From Viridibacillus arvi (GTDB lineage: Bacteria > Bacillota > Bacilli > Bacillales_A > Planococcaceae), in contig NZ_LILB01000005.1 in NCBI RefSeq assembly GCF_001274945.1, positions 329,296 to 393,295 of the forward strand: 64,000 bases of DNA, written 5' to 3'. The first letter of the stretch is position 1, and each line of letters starts with the position of its first letter. The notes beneath the pieces were generated by a model. That model had not been told where the DNA came from. It searched no databases and was given only the letters and a program-made list of their open reading frames with translations. Positions 1 through 8,664 of this stretch are shown here, piece by piece. The position numbers were made by a program, and so were the translations under genes.

Positions 1-1267
1 CTACATTTATATGAAGTTTTTCTGCTTCAACATGAAGTTTCACTTTCGATCCTTCACCAGATACAAATTCACCCTCGAATTCATTTAACTTTTCAGGTGA
101 TATATCAAATTCTTCCAAGCTAAAATGACAATCATGTATAGATTTACCTAGTTGTTCTGCAAATGCACTATATAAAAGTTGTGTAGAAGGTACTCCTGCT
201 AAGTTAGTAAATGATACGCCTGCTAAACCTAATTCTGGAATCATATTCAATTGAGCAGCTACTCCTTTAATGGAGCCTCCATGTTCTATCAATCGATAGC
301 CAAAATAGTCAGGTGTTATCATTAAACCATATCCGTAATATCTCTCATGATCACATTGGATATAAGGTGTTGTCATTAATTCAACGCTCTCTGGTGTCAG
401 TATTTGTACTGAATCTACTTTCCCGTTATTTCTAAAGATTTCTGAATATTTAACCATATCATTTATAGTAGATTTCAAAAATCCTGCTGCACGCATAGCC
501 GGAGCATCCCATGGATTATTGGATTCAAACACAATCGTTTCTTCATCTTTTTTTCGTGAATTATAAAGTGTTGCAACATCCTCGTGTCCTTTTAATTCTT
601 CATAATGAAATACACTTTGGTGCATACCTGCTGGGTCTAAAATATAATCTTTCATATACTGTTCGTAACTGATTCCACTGACTCGTTCGATAATAGTGCC
701 TAAAAGGGCATAACAATCATTTGAATAGCTAAACTCTGTACCTGGAGCACCTAGTAATGTAAAATCTGCATTCGCGATATCTTTCATTAGTTCCTCATAT
801 GTTTCAATAGACGGTATCTTTGATAAATCCATGTCTGGCTTTCCCTCTTCTTCAAATGTTGGATCTAGTAACATACTCGTACGCATTGCACCTGTTAATG
901 CGGGTAAAGGCGGTATTCCTGCAGAATGAGTCATAAAGTGATGAATCGTCATTTGTTTCGTATAATCTTCATTATTAGTTTTGAATTCTGGTAAATATTT
1001 CACAACAGCATCGTGTACAGACAGTTTTCCAGCCTCTTGTAGCTGGAGAATAGCCACACATGTAAATGATTTCGTTACTGAACCGATTCCAAATACAGTA
1101 TTAGAGGATAGAGGAAGCTCCTTTTCTATATTTCGATAGCCAAAATCATTTTCATAAAATAATTGACCGTCCTTCGCTAAGCCCATTGCAAAGCCTGGAA
1201 TCTGATATTTCTTCGTCATCTCACCGGCATACTGATCGAATTCTTTCATCATTGTTTCTTGTTTCAT
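1..1267 (-). CDS. Serine hydrolase, beta-lactamase/DD-peptidase fold (partial at window edge)
   Basis: Reading leftwards from an ATG at 1267, the frame stays open to the window edge, so about 422 codons and the whole N-terminus are visible. Class C beta-lactamase-family motifs are present in order: SVTK near residue 63 (the SxxK nucleophile), a YSN motif and an HGG motif (the KTG equivalent). No signal peptide or membrane segment is seen, so a cytoplasmic enzyme is likely. Relatives include penicillin-binding proteins, esterases and D-aminopeptidases. Because it follows an M19 dipeptidase and a D/L-amino-acid racemase-like gene, I infer a peptidase acting on D-residue peptides rather than antibiotic resistance. 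The substrate cannot be read from the sequence. Confidence 0.85.
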   Translation of the reverse strand, partial: MKQETMMKEFDQYAGEMTKKYQIPGFAMGLAKDGQLFYENDFGYRNIEKELPLSSNTVFGIGSVTKSFTCVAILQLQEAGKLSVHDAVVKYLPEFKTNNEDYTKQMTIHHFMTHSAGIPPLPALTGAMRTSMLLDPTFEEEGKPDMDLSKIPSIETYEELMKDIANADFTLLGAPGTEFSYSNDCYALLGTIIERVSGISYEQYMKDYILDPAGMHQSVFHYEELKGHEDVATLYNSRKKDEETIVFESNNPWDAPAMRAAGFLKSTINDMVKYSEIFRNNGKVDSVQILTPESVELMTTPYIQCDHERYYGYGLMITPDYFGYRLIEHGGSIKGVAAQLNMIPELGLAGVSFTNLAGVPSTQLLYSAFAEQLGKSIHDCHFSLEEFDISPEKLNEFEGEFVSGEGSKVKLHVEAEKLHINV

Positions 1268-1378
1268 ATTATCCATCTCTCCATTTCCGAATTTTCTGAT
1301 TTTTTTAAACAAAAAAATATATCTATTAAAATTTATCTCTAAAATACTTGTACCCGTTAAATCTGAACATTCGTTTTA

Positions 1379-2404
1379 TCACTTAAAGATTCGAAGGAAA
1401 TTCCCTCCTAATAACGCTTCAATCTCATTTCCTTTATAGCCTCGATTTATAAGACCTTCGATAAATAGAGGAATTTCTTGATGACCTGAAATGACATCGA
1501 ATGGCTTACGTGGTATATTCGCCAAATCAGCTGGTGACATATATTTAATTAAATCTTCACAAAGATCTAACCCGATTCCAACATGCTGAATACCTGCAAC
1601 TTTTACTAGATGATCGACATGATTGATGAGATACTCTATATTACAATTAGCATCATCATCAGCAACTAGTAAGCTTGCTGCATTTACTCCAATCACACCA
1701 TTTTTTGAAGCTATGGCTAGAATCTGTTCATCCGTTAGATTTCGCATCGTCGAAAAAAGTGAGCGAGCATTTGAATGTGATGCAATGATTGGTTTGTTGC
1801 TTATTTCCATCACATCCCAGAATCCTTCATCATTCAAATGAGAGACATCAATTGTTATTCCTAGTTTCTCAGCTTCTTCAATCACTTTGACTCCAAAACT
1901 TGTGATGCCCCCTTTTCTTCCTTCACGAATTGGCTGAAAGAAACTCCCATCCCCTATGGCATTTCTTCTACTCCAAACTAACCCAAGATTCCGTACACCT
2001 AATTCGTAAAATACTCTTAATAGACTAAGGTCCGTTCCTAATGGCTCTGCCCCTTCTATAGACAATAAGAATCCGATTTTCCCCAATTGTTTAGCACATT
2101 CCATATCCTCTCCGTTATAGCAAATCATCAATTTTTCTGGAGATTCTTGTACCTCTTCATATAAGTAACTTATCTGACTCAATGCTTTTCGAAGGCCCAT
2201 TTCCGGAAGAAAACTACTGTCAACATATAGAGCAGCTACTATGATGTTTACTCCACCTGCTACTAAACGTTCATAATAATCCGTTTCAATAATCTTTCTT
2301 CTGCCTTTTTCACGTTGAATCTGTACATCAGATAATATATCAGAATGCCCGTCAATAACTAACGGACTATTCTGGTTTTTTTGATTATAAAACTGATTCT
2401 CCAT
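1379..2404 (-). CDS. Membrane dipeptidase-type metallopeptidase (M19 family)
   Basis: Renal-dipeptidase family protein of about 341 residues. The N-terminal DGHSD motif, an SIEGAEPLG stretch, DVSHLND, ASHSNAR and GIGLDL supply the expected His, Glu and Asp zinc ligands. M19 enzymes hydrolyse dipeptides and tolerate a D-residue at the C-terminal position; this is family knowledge. Two in-frame ATGs lie at 2413 and 2404. The GGAGG at 2414-2418 directly abuts the first but sits 9 bases before the second, so the second is chosen. There is no secretion signal. It lies between the racemase-like gene and a beta-lactamase-fold hydrolase on the same strand, which fits release of D-amino acids from imported peptides. 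Confidence 0.88.
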   Translation of the reverse strand: MENQFYNQKNQNSPLVIDGHSDILSDVQIQREKGRRKIIETDYYERLVAGGVNIIVAALYVDSSFLPEMGLRKALSQISYLYEEVQESPEKLMICYNGEDMECAKQLGKIGFLLSIEGAEPLGTDLSLLRVFYELGVRNLGLVWSRRNAIGDGSFFQPIREGRKGGITSFGVKVIEEAEKLGITIDVSHLNDEGFWDVMEISNKPIIASHSNARSLFSTMRNLTDEQILAIASKNGVIGVNAASLLVADDDANCNIEYLINHVDHLVKVAGIQHVGIGLDLCEDLIKYMSPADLANIPRKPFDVISGHQEIPLFIEGLINRGYKGNEIEALLGGNFLRIFK

Positions 2405-2599
2405 TCTTCTCATCCTCCAATAATTATTGGTTTATTTTCCGTAAAGTATATTTCTTGTTTAAAAAATTGAGTTAAACTACCAAATCTATTTTGTCATAAG
2501 CTCTTTACTTTTTGAAAAATATTAAGAGAATAAACATCATTTATCTACAATCGTTTAATTGAATTGTTTTTTGGGGGATTAATGCCCAATTTTAATGAT

Positions 2600-3748
2600 T
2601 TATGGCTTCAAAGAAATCTTATTGTTTTTCGTAACTGTTTTAATTTCTACTCGGTACAATTCAAGTACTTCACGGTTTATTTCATAACCTATACCAGGAC
2701 TATCTGGTATCGTGATCATGCCATTTTTGACGGTGACCTCTGGCTCAATGATATCCTTTTCCCAATATCTATTTGAAGATGCTGTATCACCTGGTAAAAC
2801 AAATTGAGAAAGGCTTGTTAGTGCAATATTATGGGCCCGACCAATACCAGATTCAAGCATTCCTCCGCACCAAACAGGGATTCCTTTCTCAAGACAATAG
2901 TTGTGAATTTTTAACGATTCGGTTAATCCTCCAACACGACCGATTTTAATATTAATAATCTTACAACTACCTAACTCTATAGCTTTTCTAGCATCTTCTA
3001 ATGAATGAATACTTTCATCTAAACAAATGGGAGTAGATAACTGTGCTTGTAATTTTGCATGATCAATAATGTCATCATGCGCTAACGGCTGTTCAATCAT
3101 CATTAAATCTAATTCATCAAGTCTTTTTAACAGTTCTATATCCTTCAACGTATAAGCTGAATTTGCATCTGCCATCATATCTAAATTAGGAAAATGTTGT
3201 CTAACTTCTTTCAAAACGTCATAATCCCAACCTGGCTTTATTTTAATTTTGATCCGTTTATAACCTTCATCTACATGATTACTTATAATTTCTAAAAGCT
3301 CTTTTACAGATGATTGAATGCCTATACTAATTCCAACTTCTATTTGCTTCTTTTCGCCTCCAAGGGCATTCGCCAATGTTTGATTGCTACGTTTCGCAAA
3401 TAAATCCCAAACCGCTCCCTCTAATGCAGATTTTGCCATATTATTTCTCCGAATAGATCTAAACCTTTCTGACACTTCTTGTGGATGAGCGATAGGATCC
3501 TTTATTAGCAAGGGAATAAGAATATCTGTCATCATGTGTTCATTCGTTTTTACAGTCTCTTCACTATACCAAGGACTTGCAAAAGCGACGGATTCACCAA
3601 AACCTGATAGGCCATTTTCATCAACTATTTCGATGACAAAAAATTCTCTTTCTTGAAATGTACCGAAGCTTGTGGTAAATGGTTCTTTTAATTTCATTAC
3701 AAGTCGATGTAGGCTTACTTCTTGAATATCAATTGGACTATAGGTCAT
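2600..3748 (-). CDS. Enolase-superfamily N-succinylamino acid racemase / o-succinylbenzoate synthase-type enzyme
   Basis: Full-length (382 aa) muconate-lactonizing subgroup enolase-superfamily protein. The KxK motif at residues 167-169, metal ligands Asp194, Glu219 and Asp244, and Lys268 in NIKIGRVGG are all present. The sequence resembles the NSAR/OSBS subfamily of Geobacillus rather than MenC of a menaquinone operon, and no other men gene is nearby. In Geobacillus, NSAR works with a GNAT succinyltransferase and an M20 desuccinylase to convert D-amino acids to L-amino acids irreversibly. The GNAT gene here ends only 11 bases upstream, which supports the same role. A good AGGAGG precedes the ATG. 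OSBS activity in menaquinone synthesis remains possible. Confidence 0.85.
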   Translation of the reverse strand: MTYSPIDIQEVSLHRLVMKLKEPFTTSFGTFQEREFFVIEIVDENGLSGFGESVAFASPWYSEETVKTNEHMMTDILIPLLIKDPIAHPQEVSERFRSIRRNNMAKSALEGAVWDLFAKRSNQTLANALGGEKKQIEVGISIGIQSSVKELLEIISNHVDEGYKRIKIKIKPGWDYDVLKEVRQHFPNLDMMADANSAYTLKDIELLKRLDELDLMMIEQPLAHDDIIDHAKLQAQLSTPICLDESIHSLEDARKAIELGSCKIINIKIGRVGGLTESLKIHNYCLEKGIPVWCGGMLESGIGRAHNIALTSLSQFVLPGDTASSNRYWEKDIIEPEVTVKNGMITIPDSPGIGYEINREVLELYRVEIKTVTKNNKISLKP

Positions 3749-3759
3749 AGTTTTCCCTC

Positions 3760-4578
3760 CTAATTTCCGACTAAAGCTAAACTATTACGTTTTCGAAACT
3801 CATAATAACTCACTTTTTCTTTTGAATTACGTCTTACATCCACTGCTACATAGTCATTTAAATACAATTTTTGAAACCATTTTCTCGTTTTATAACGCCA
3901 TTCCAGCGCAAGATTGGGCTGTTGCTGTTTCATTTGTTGGAAATTCTCGGGTATTGGTATTAAGACCACATCTTCATCTATTATTAGCTCTGTCTCAGTG
4001 CTAAAAACCGGAAACTGACTCTTATCGAGCTCTGTTTCAATCAATGGTTCATAACTATGGACTTCATCATTCTTTTGTCCACTCTGGATATGATCACTAC
4101 GAATCCACCACTCTACTAAAAATCTGTCAGTAGGAATTCCTTTATTCAGAGGATCTTCCATCACCCCGTAATGATTTTCCAAGTAGGAGGCGGCAATGCC
4201 TTTTAACTTATGTAGATTCAAGTACGCGTTAACGCTTTCTAAAGGGTCGTATGTCCACACAATTAATGAATAGCCCATTTCAAGCGCACATTCCTTCTGA
4301 GCAGCTTTTAATTTTTCTCCTAATCCACCCTTTTGATAAGCTGGTAAAACACCGAGCATATGAGAACATAAATATGCTTTGCCATTCTTAAATCCCGGGA
4401 AGCTATATTGATAGCCTACTAGTTCATCATTATCATAAGCGCCTAGTATCATTCCACCATTCTTCGATGCTGTATACGTTTGGTGTATAGGTGTAACTGG
4501 CATGTTCCACACCTGTTCTTCAATAAGCTGCGTGGCTCTTATCTCTTCGATTTCTACTAATCTTTTAATCTGCAACAT
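3760..4578 (-). CDS. GNAT acyltransferase, candidate D-amino acid N-succinyltransferase
   Basis: A 272-residue GNAT-fold protein. The acyl-CoA binding segment around residues 75-95 reads [18 protein letters not shown], followed by a [18 protein letters not shown] segment. A C-terminal extension beyond the usual GNAT domain is typical of the larger proteins encoded with NSAR genes. It ends 11 bases before the racemase-like gene and is likely co-transcribed with it. From the Geobacillus pathway I infer that it succinylates D-amino acids with succinyl-CoA, giving the racemase substrate. The acyl donor cannot be proved from sequence; a plain acetyltransferase is the alternative. SD GAGGTG lies 4 bases before the ATG. 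Confidence 0.75.
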   Translation of the reverse strand: MLQIKRLVEIEEIRATQLIEEQVWNMPVTPIHQTYTASKNGGMILGAYDNDELVGYQYSFPGFKNGKAYLCSHMLGVLPAYQKGGLGEKLKAAQKECALEMGYSLIVWTYDPLESVNAYLNLHKLKGIAASYLENHYGVMEDPLNKGIPTDRFLVEWWIRSDHIQSGQKNDEVHSYEPLIETELDKSQFPVFSTETELIIDEDVVLIPIPENFQQMKQQQPNLALEWRYKTRKWFQKLYLNDYVAVDVRRNSKEKVSYYEFRKRNSLALVGN

Positions 4579-4625
4579 TCTACACCTCGCCTATTTTTCT
4601 TTATAAACATCAGCAGAGTTTTATC

Positions 4626-5474
4626 TCATTCTCCAAAAAAACGGTTTAATTGTAGCTCTTCGTATACTTTTGTTCTTTTTGCAAACTGTTCTGAATTTTT
4701 CACTGCTACAGCACCGACTATAGCGTTCATCAACGAAAATACTGCAGGTGCGACATCTAATGTAGATTTAATTGGTAGCTGTACAGTAAATAAGATATCC
4801 GCATGTTCTCGAATAGGAGCAACCTCTGAATCAGTAATACCAATTACAAACGCACCTTGACGCTTTGCTTCTTTCGCCATGTTAATGGTTTCCAAAGCAT
4901 AACGATGAAATGAAAATGCAACAAAAGTGCTTCCCTCATTCATTTCACTAATACGCAACATAATATCATCTGTATCAGGCCTGAATAATCTTACATTCCC
5001 ACGCATTAAATCGAGAGTGAACGAAAACCACTGAGCCATTGCATGAGATGATCGAACACCTGATACAAGAACTCTTTCTGATCGTGCTAAATGATCAACT
5101 GCTTTAGTAAAATCTTCTACATTTAGCCTCTCAGCTGTTTGCAATATCACCTCAGCATCCTTTACCATCATTTTTTTTGAAAATTCTTGATCCATATCAG
5201 TGGAATTTTTCATATGGTGGAATTCAAACAAACTACTTTTCTTATTGAGCAGTTGTTCTTGAACATCCTTTTGCAAAGCACTATAGCCACTATATCCAAG
5301 TGCGTGACTAAATCGAATAACCGTAGTTTCACTGACATTAATCTCCTGTCCTACTTGAACACCTGAGTTCATCGCAAACGCCTCTGGATTTGCAAGAAAA
5401 TGTTTTGCTACCATCTTTAAACCTTTTGAAAATTCATCATATTTGGATTGAACTTTTGATTTTAATGCATCCAT
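4626..5474 (-). CDS. RpiR/MurR-family transcriptional regulator (HTH + SIS)
   Basis: A 282-residue protein with an N-terminal RpiR-type helix-turn-helix (about residues 1-75, including EINVSETTVIRFSHALGY) and a C-terminal SIS domain (about 125-250). Such regulators usually sense phosphosugars or cell-wall amino sugars; MurR of E. coli senses MurNAc-6-phosphate. It is the first gene of the run that continues with the GNAT protein (47-base gap) and the racemase-like enzyme, so it probably controls that set. A link with muropeptide recycling is attractive but inferred; some SIS proteins of this kind respond to other ligands. The start follows an AGGAGAT ribosome binding site. Confidence 0.85.
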   Translation of the reverse strand: MDALKSKVQSKYDEFSKGLKMVAKHFLANPEAFAMNSGVQVGQEINVSETTVIRFSHALGYSGYSALQKDVQEQLLNKKSSLFEFHHMKNSTDMDQEFSKKMMVKDAEVILQTAERLNVEDFTKAVDHLARSERVLVSGVRSSHAMAQWFSFTLDLMRGNVRLFRPDTDDIMLRISEMNEGSTFVAFSFHRYALETINMAKEAKRQGAFVIGITDSEVAPIREHADILFTVQLPIKSTLDVAPAVFSLMNAIVGAVAVKNSEQFAKRTKVYEELQLNRFFGE

Positions 5475-5742
5475 TTATCTATCTCCTGTTTCTCGAAGGA
5501 TTTCCTTTTTTTTTATTATAATGAAGTTTATTCTTTTTTTCAACGAAAATTACAATAAATTCAGAAAATTATAAATTAATTTATGCCTTGTTTTAGTTTT
5601 AGGAATAGTTTTATTTCAAGTGTATACAAATTTTTCTTCATTCTTTATAAAACGTACGATGCCTTCAAATCTCCATTTATATTAGAGACTTATCTCCAAA
5701 TATAAGTAACAAGAACTATTAACTAGACAATTAATGAACATT
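5475..5742. other. Intergenic region upstream of the RpiR gene
   Basis: Very AT-rich DNA that should carry the promoter of the rpiR-led cluster. I see no convincing -35/-10 pair and no coding sequence. Two hairpins lie between here and the neighbouring YitT gene. Confidence 0.4.
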
Positions 5743-5786
5743 AAAAAAGTGTCTTTAAAAGGAATTCTTCCCCTTCTAAAGACACT
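5743..5786 (-). terminator. Intrinsic terminator-like hairpin
   Basis: AGTGTCTTTA pairs with TAAAGACACT across a short loop. On the minus strand the stem is followed by six T residues. It lies beyond a first terminator of the YitT-family gene and may insulate the rpiR promoter from read-through. Confidence 0.65.
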
Positions 5787-5886
5787 TCAATTTGTTAAGT
5801 TCTCCAATATGTAGAGGTTTTCCAAAAGAATACAGGTACCAAATAATCTTGCTGACTAATCTGACACCTCTGTATTTTTTCCTCTA

Positions 5887-5947
5887 TAAAAAAAATAAAA
5901 GCAATTACCTCTTATCATTTTCACATGATTTATTGAGATAACTGCTT
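5887..5947 (-). terminator. Terminator of the YitT-family gene
   Basis: On the minus strand AAGCAGTTATCTC pairs with GAGGTAATTGCTT (one mismatch or wobble) and is followed by a T-rich run. It starts about 17 bases after the stop codon of the YitT-family gene. Confidence 0.75.
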
Positions 5948-5963
5948 CTATATTTAATAACTC

Positions 5964-6773
5964 TTATCCACGGTGGAACATCCCTATAACTTCTTTTGTC
6001 TCTGTGATGTTCACAAACGCATTTGGATCGACTTCAGTAATCATTTCTTTAACTTCTGATAATTGATAACGAGTGATAACAGTAATAAGGACTTTTCTAC
6101 CTTCACCAGTATAAGCTCCCTCACCATCCATAATTGTCACTCCACGATAAAGATTCGCAAGTAACTTCTCCTTCACTTCGTCACCTTTACCGGTAATAAT
6201 CATGACAGTGAGTTTGATGTGATTCGTATGAATCGTATCAATAACTTTCCCAGTCGCATAGATAGTTACAAGCGTATATAAAGCTGCATCCCAGCTAAAT
6301 ACAAAACCTGAAATTATTACAACGATCGCGTTCATCGCAGAAATCATTGCTCCAAGTGGAAAATCTCTTTTCTTATTTAGAAGCATCGCAATAATATCAA
6401 AGCCACCTGATGAACCAGATGCTTTAAAAATTATTCCAATACCAATTCCCGTAATAACACCACCAAACAGTGAAGCTAGTAGTGGTTCATGTGTTACTTG
6501 ATAAACCGGAATCACATACAAACTGACTGAAAGTACTAGTACGGAAAGAATCGTATATCCAATAAATCGTTTACCTAATTTCATTACACCAATAATTAGT
6601 AAAGGAAGATTTAATAAAAAGTTTAACAGACCTGTATTTAAAGGCGTTACAAGACCAAGCATGATTGCAATACCACTTAATCCACTGCTGAGAATTTCAT
6701 GAGGAATTAACAAAAAGTTATAAGCAAAACCAACTAAAATAGAACCAATTGTAATGATAAAAATATTGCGCAT
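5964..6773 (-). CDS. YitT family membrane protein (DUF161 + DUF2179)
   Basis: About 269 residues. Five or six hydrophobic segments fill the first two-thirds, and a soluble C-terminal DUF2179 domain follows (HIKLTVMIITGKGDEVKEK onwards). This is the standard YitT/YvjA arrangement of Bacillus. The function is not established; the soluble domain is thought to bind a ligand. An upstream in-frame ATG at 6842 lacks a ribosome binding site. The ATG at 6773 has AGGGAG 7 bases upstream and begins at the hydrophobic MRNIF segment, so it is preferred. The gene appears monocistronic with its own terminator. Confidence 0.85.
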   Translation of the reverse strand: MRNIFIITIGSILVGFAYNFLLIPHEILSSGLSGIAIMLGLVTPLNTGLLNFLLNLPLLIIGVMKLGKRFIGYTILSVLVLSVSLYVIPVYQVTHEPLLASLFGGVITGIGIGIIFKASGSSGGFDIIAMLLNKKRDFPLGAMISAMNAIVVIISGFVFSWDAALYTLVTIYATGKVIDTIHTNHIKLTVMIITGKGDEVKEKLLANLYRGVTIMDGEGAYTGEGRKVLITVITRYQLSEVKEMITEVDPNAFVNITETKEVIGMFHRG

Positions 6774-6981
6774 AGCTACTCTCCCTACCAAATAATCCTG
6801 TGCCACCATTTTTTTATTCTTTATAAAAAAATCACACAACATTTCATACTAGCGCTTCCGAATCTTAACTCATTAATCATGTAATAAGCGCAATTGAATT
6901 ATATTATAGTTGAGTTTTAACGAATAAAAAATTTAATAGTTTTTTCTGAAAAATAGGAATAACTATAACCAAGCAGTAACA

Positions 6982-7023
6982 ACATGAATTGTTGACAAGT
7001 ATAAATATATGAACAATTCATGT
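6982..7023. repeat. Perfect 12-bp inverted repeat
   Basis: ACATGAATTGTT at 6982-6993 and AACAATTCATGT at 7012-7023 are exact reverse complements with an 18-base spacer. The repeat lies between the M48 protease stop and the YitT start, both on the minus strand. No T-run follows on the minus strand, so it is a weak terminator candidate; a protein-binding site is equally possible. Confidence 0.6.
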
Positions 7024-7033
7024 ACAATCTTCA

Positions 7034-8308
7034 TTACTCTTCTATACTTGTTTGATCGGCAACTTTATAAATTCTTTCTAACATTGGAGGATGCGTATAA
7101 CGGAACCATTTCACAAGCAATGACGGGTTTACTTCACTTAATCCAGATTTCGTGAGTTTTTGAAACGCCGTTACCGCTGCTTCTTTGTCCCCCGTTAACT
7201 CTATTGCATAATGGTCAGCTCTTGATTCCTGATATCTAGAAAAATAATTCGAGAGCGGACTTGATGCGAATAATAAAACCGATGTAATCAGTAAAAACAA
7301 TGGAAGCGAACTTATATCATTAATTTTCTTTATTTTTAATACCTTTCCATATCTTGCAATAATCCATGTCATAATCCTCGACGTGAGCCAAAGTCCAATA
7401 AGCGTCATAAAAATATAACCAGCCATGCCAAAATAAATATGTTTCTCGACATAATGTCCCATTTCATGTGCCATTATGAATAGAATTTCTTTATCTGATA
7501 AACGATTTAATGTAGTATCCCACAGCACAATCCTCGAATTCCTACCAACACCAGTAACATAAGCATTCAAAGCATTCGTCTTTTCCGCCATGTTCACTTC
7601 AAACACATGCTCAGCTGGAATATTTGCCTGTTCGGCTAACGACAAAATCTTTGTCTCTAATTCTTTATTTTTCAACGGGTAAAAATCATTATATAACGGG
7701 GCAATTACTACCGGTTGGATAAACATGATAAAAATAGAGAAAGGTATCGTTAATAGCCAGGCATATAGCCACCATCTCTTGGTACTTTTTTTTATGAGCC
7801 AATAAAGAACCAACACAACTATTACTGTCATGCCGAAGTTAACCCAAAAGTCTATCACACCATCCCTCATCCAAGAAGAAAAGCTTTGGGTACTAATTCC
7901 ATACTTTTTACTTAAGGAAAAGCTATAATAGTCCATTGGAAATAATACAATATACGTAAGCAGAGATAACAAAAATAGATAGATTACATTTTTTACGATT
8001 GTCCATTTGGAAAGTGCTGCTGACCATTTTTCTAACATAAAAGATAGCCCTACAAGCAATATTAAGAAGTAGACGAGCCATTCAAACGGAGTCGCTACAA
8101 AAAAGAGGAAATTCCTAATTTTCGAGTACTCTCCACTTAATAGTAATTCGTGCTCGTTCATAAACATCGCTGGATCAGCGACAGTTCCCTTTAAAGCAGC
8201 TGGTATACTGCTACCACCACTATGAAAAATATAAAAATACATCGCTAAAGCATACACACCAAATAACAATAGAGCTGATATTCCCCACTTTTTTGCTATG
8301 TCGTTCAC
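7034..8308 (-). CDS. M48 family (Ste24/YhfN-like) membrane metalloprotease
   Basis: A 424-residue integral membrane protease. HEMGH at residues 281-285 is the zinc motif, and the downstream SRYQESRADHYAIEL segment provides the third ligand Glu and the conserved Asp. At least six hydrophobic segments are visible. Length and order match CAAX-prenyl-protease-like Ste24 relatives such as B. subtilis YhfN, which act on membrane proteins or short peptides at the membrane. The natural substrate is unknown. The apparent GTG start overlaps its own AAGGGAG sequence, so the exact start is uncertain. It stands alone between two other minus-strand genes. Confidence 0.85.
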   Translation of the reverse strand: MNDIAKKWGISALLLFGVYALAMYFYIFHSGGSSIPAALKGTVADPAMFMNEHELLLSGEYSKIRNFLFFVATPFEWLVYFLILLVGLSFMLEKWSAALSKWTIVKNVIYLFLLSLLTYIVLFPMDYYSFSLSKKYGISTQSFSSWMRDGVIDFWVNFGMTVIVVLVLYWLIKKSTKRWWLYAWLLTIPFSIFIMFIQPVVIAPLYNDFYPLKNKELETKILSLAEQANIPAEHVFEVNMAEKTNALNAYVTGVGRNSRIVLWDTTLNRLSDKEILFIMAHEMGHYVEKHIYFGMAGYIFMTLIGLWLTSRIMTWIIARYGKVLKIKKINDISSLPLFLLITSVLLFASSPLSNYFSRYQESRADHYAIELTGDKEAAVTAFQKLTKSGLSEVNPSLLVKWFRYTHPPMLERIYKVADQTSIEE

Positions 8309-8664
8309 TCCCTTGTTCAGTTCGTTCTACAATAAGTGTAATCTAAAATGACAAAGATAGAACAGATTTCTATGTTAAAGCTTTATTAACATTAGATAAA
8401 TCCAGACACAAATTAAATTTGGAAGTAAACTTTGTCCATTTGAAATAATTTATAAGATTATTCTTTCCCAATATGAGCAAATTCATGATTTCTTTATTTG
8501 TTTATGTATACAAAAATTCAAATTAAATTAGTTAACGCATTAGCACTATGTTGTGTTTTATAAACCAACATAATGCCATTACATATTACTTTATATCCTT
8601 TGGAAAATAGTTAATAAAAGTAGTTTAAGAGCTTTTACTCTATCTAATCCACCATAATTCCACA
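8309..8664. other. Intergenic region without a recognisable gene
   Basis: AT-rich DNA between the exporter and the protease genes. No coding sequence, tRNA or strong hairpin was recognised. It must hold the protease promoter and the 3' end of the exporter transcript. Confidence 0.5.

Noticed and set aside
2600-3748. Naming the enolase-family gene menC
   Set aside because: No menaquinone gene is adjacent, and the partner GNAT gene points to the racemase role.
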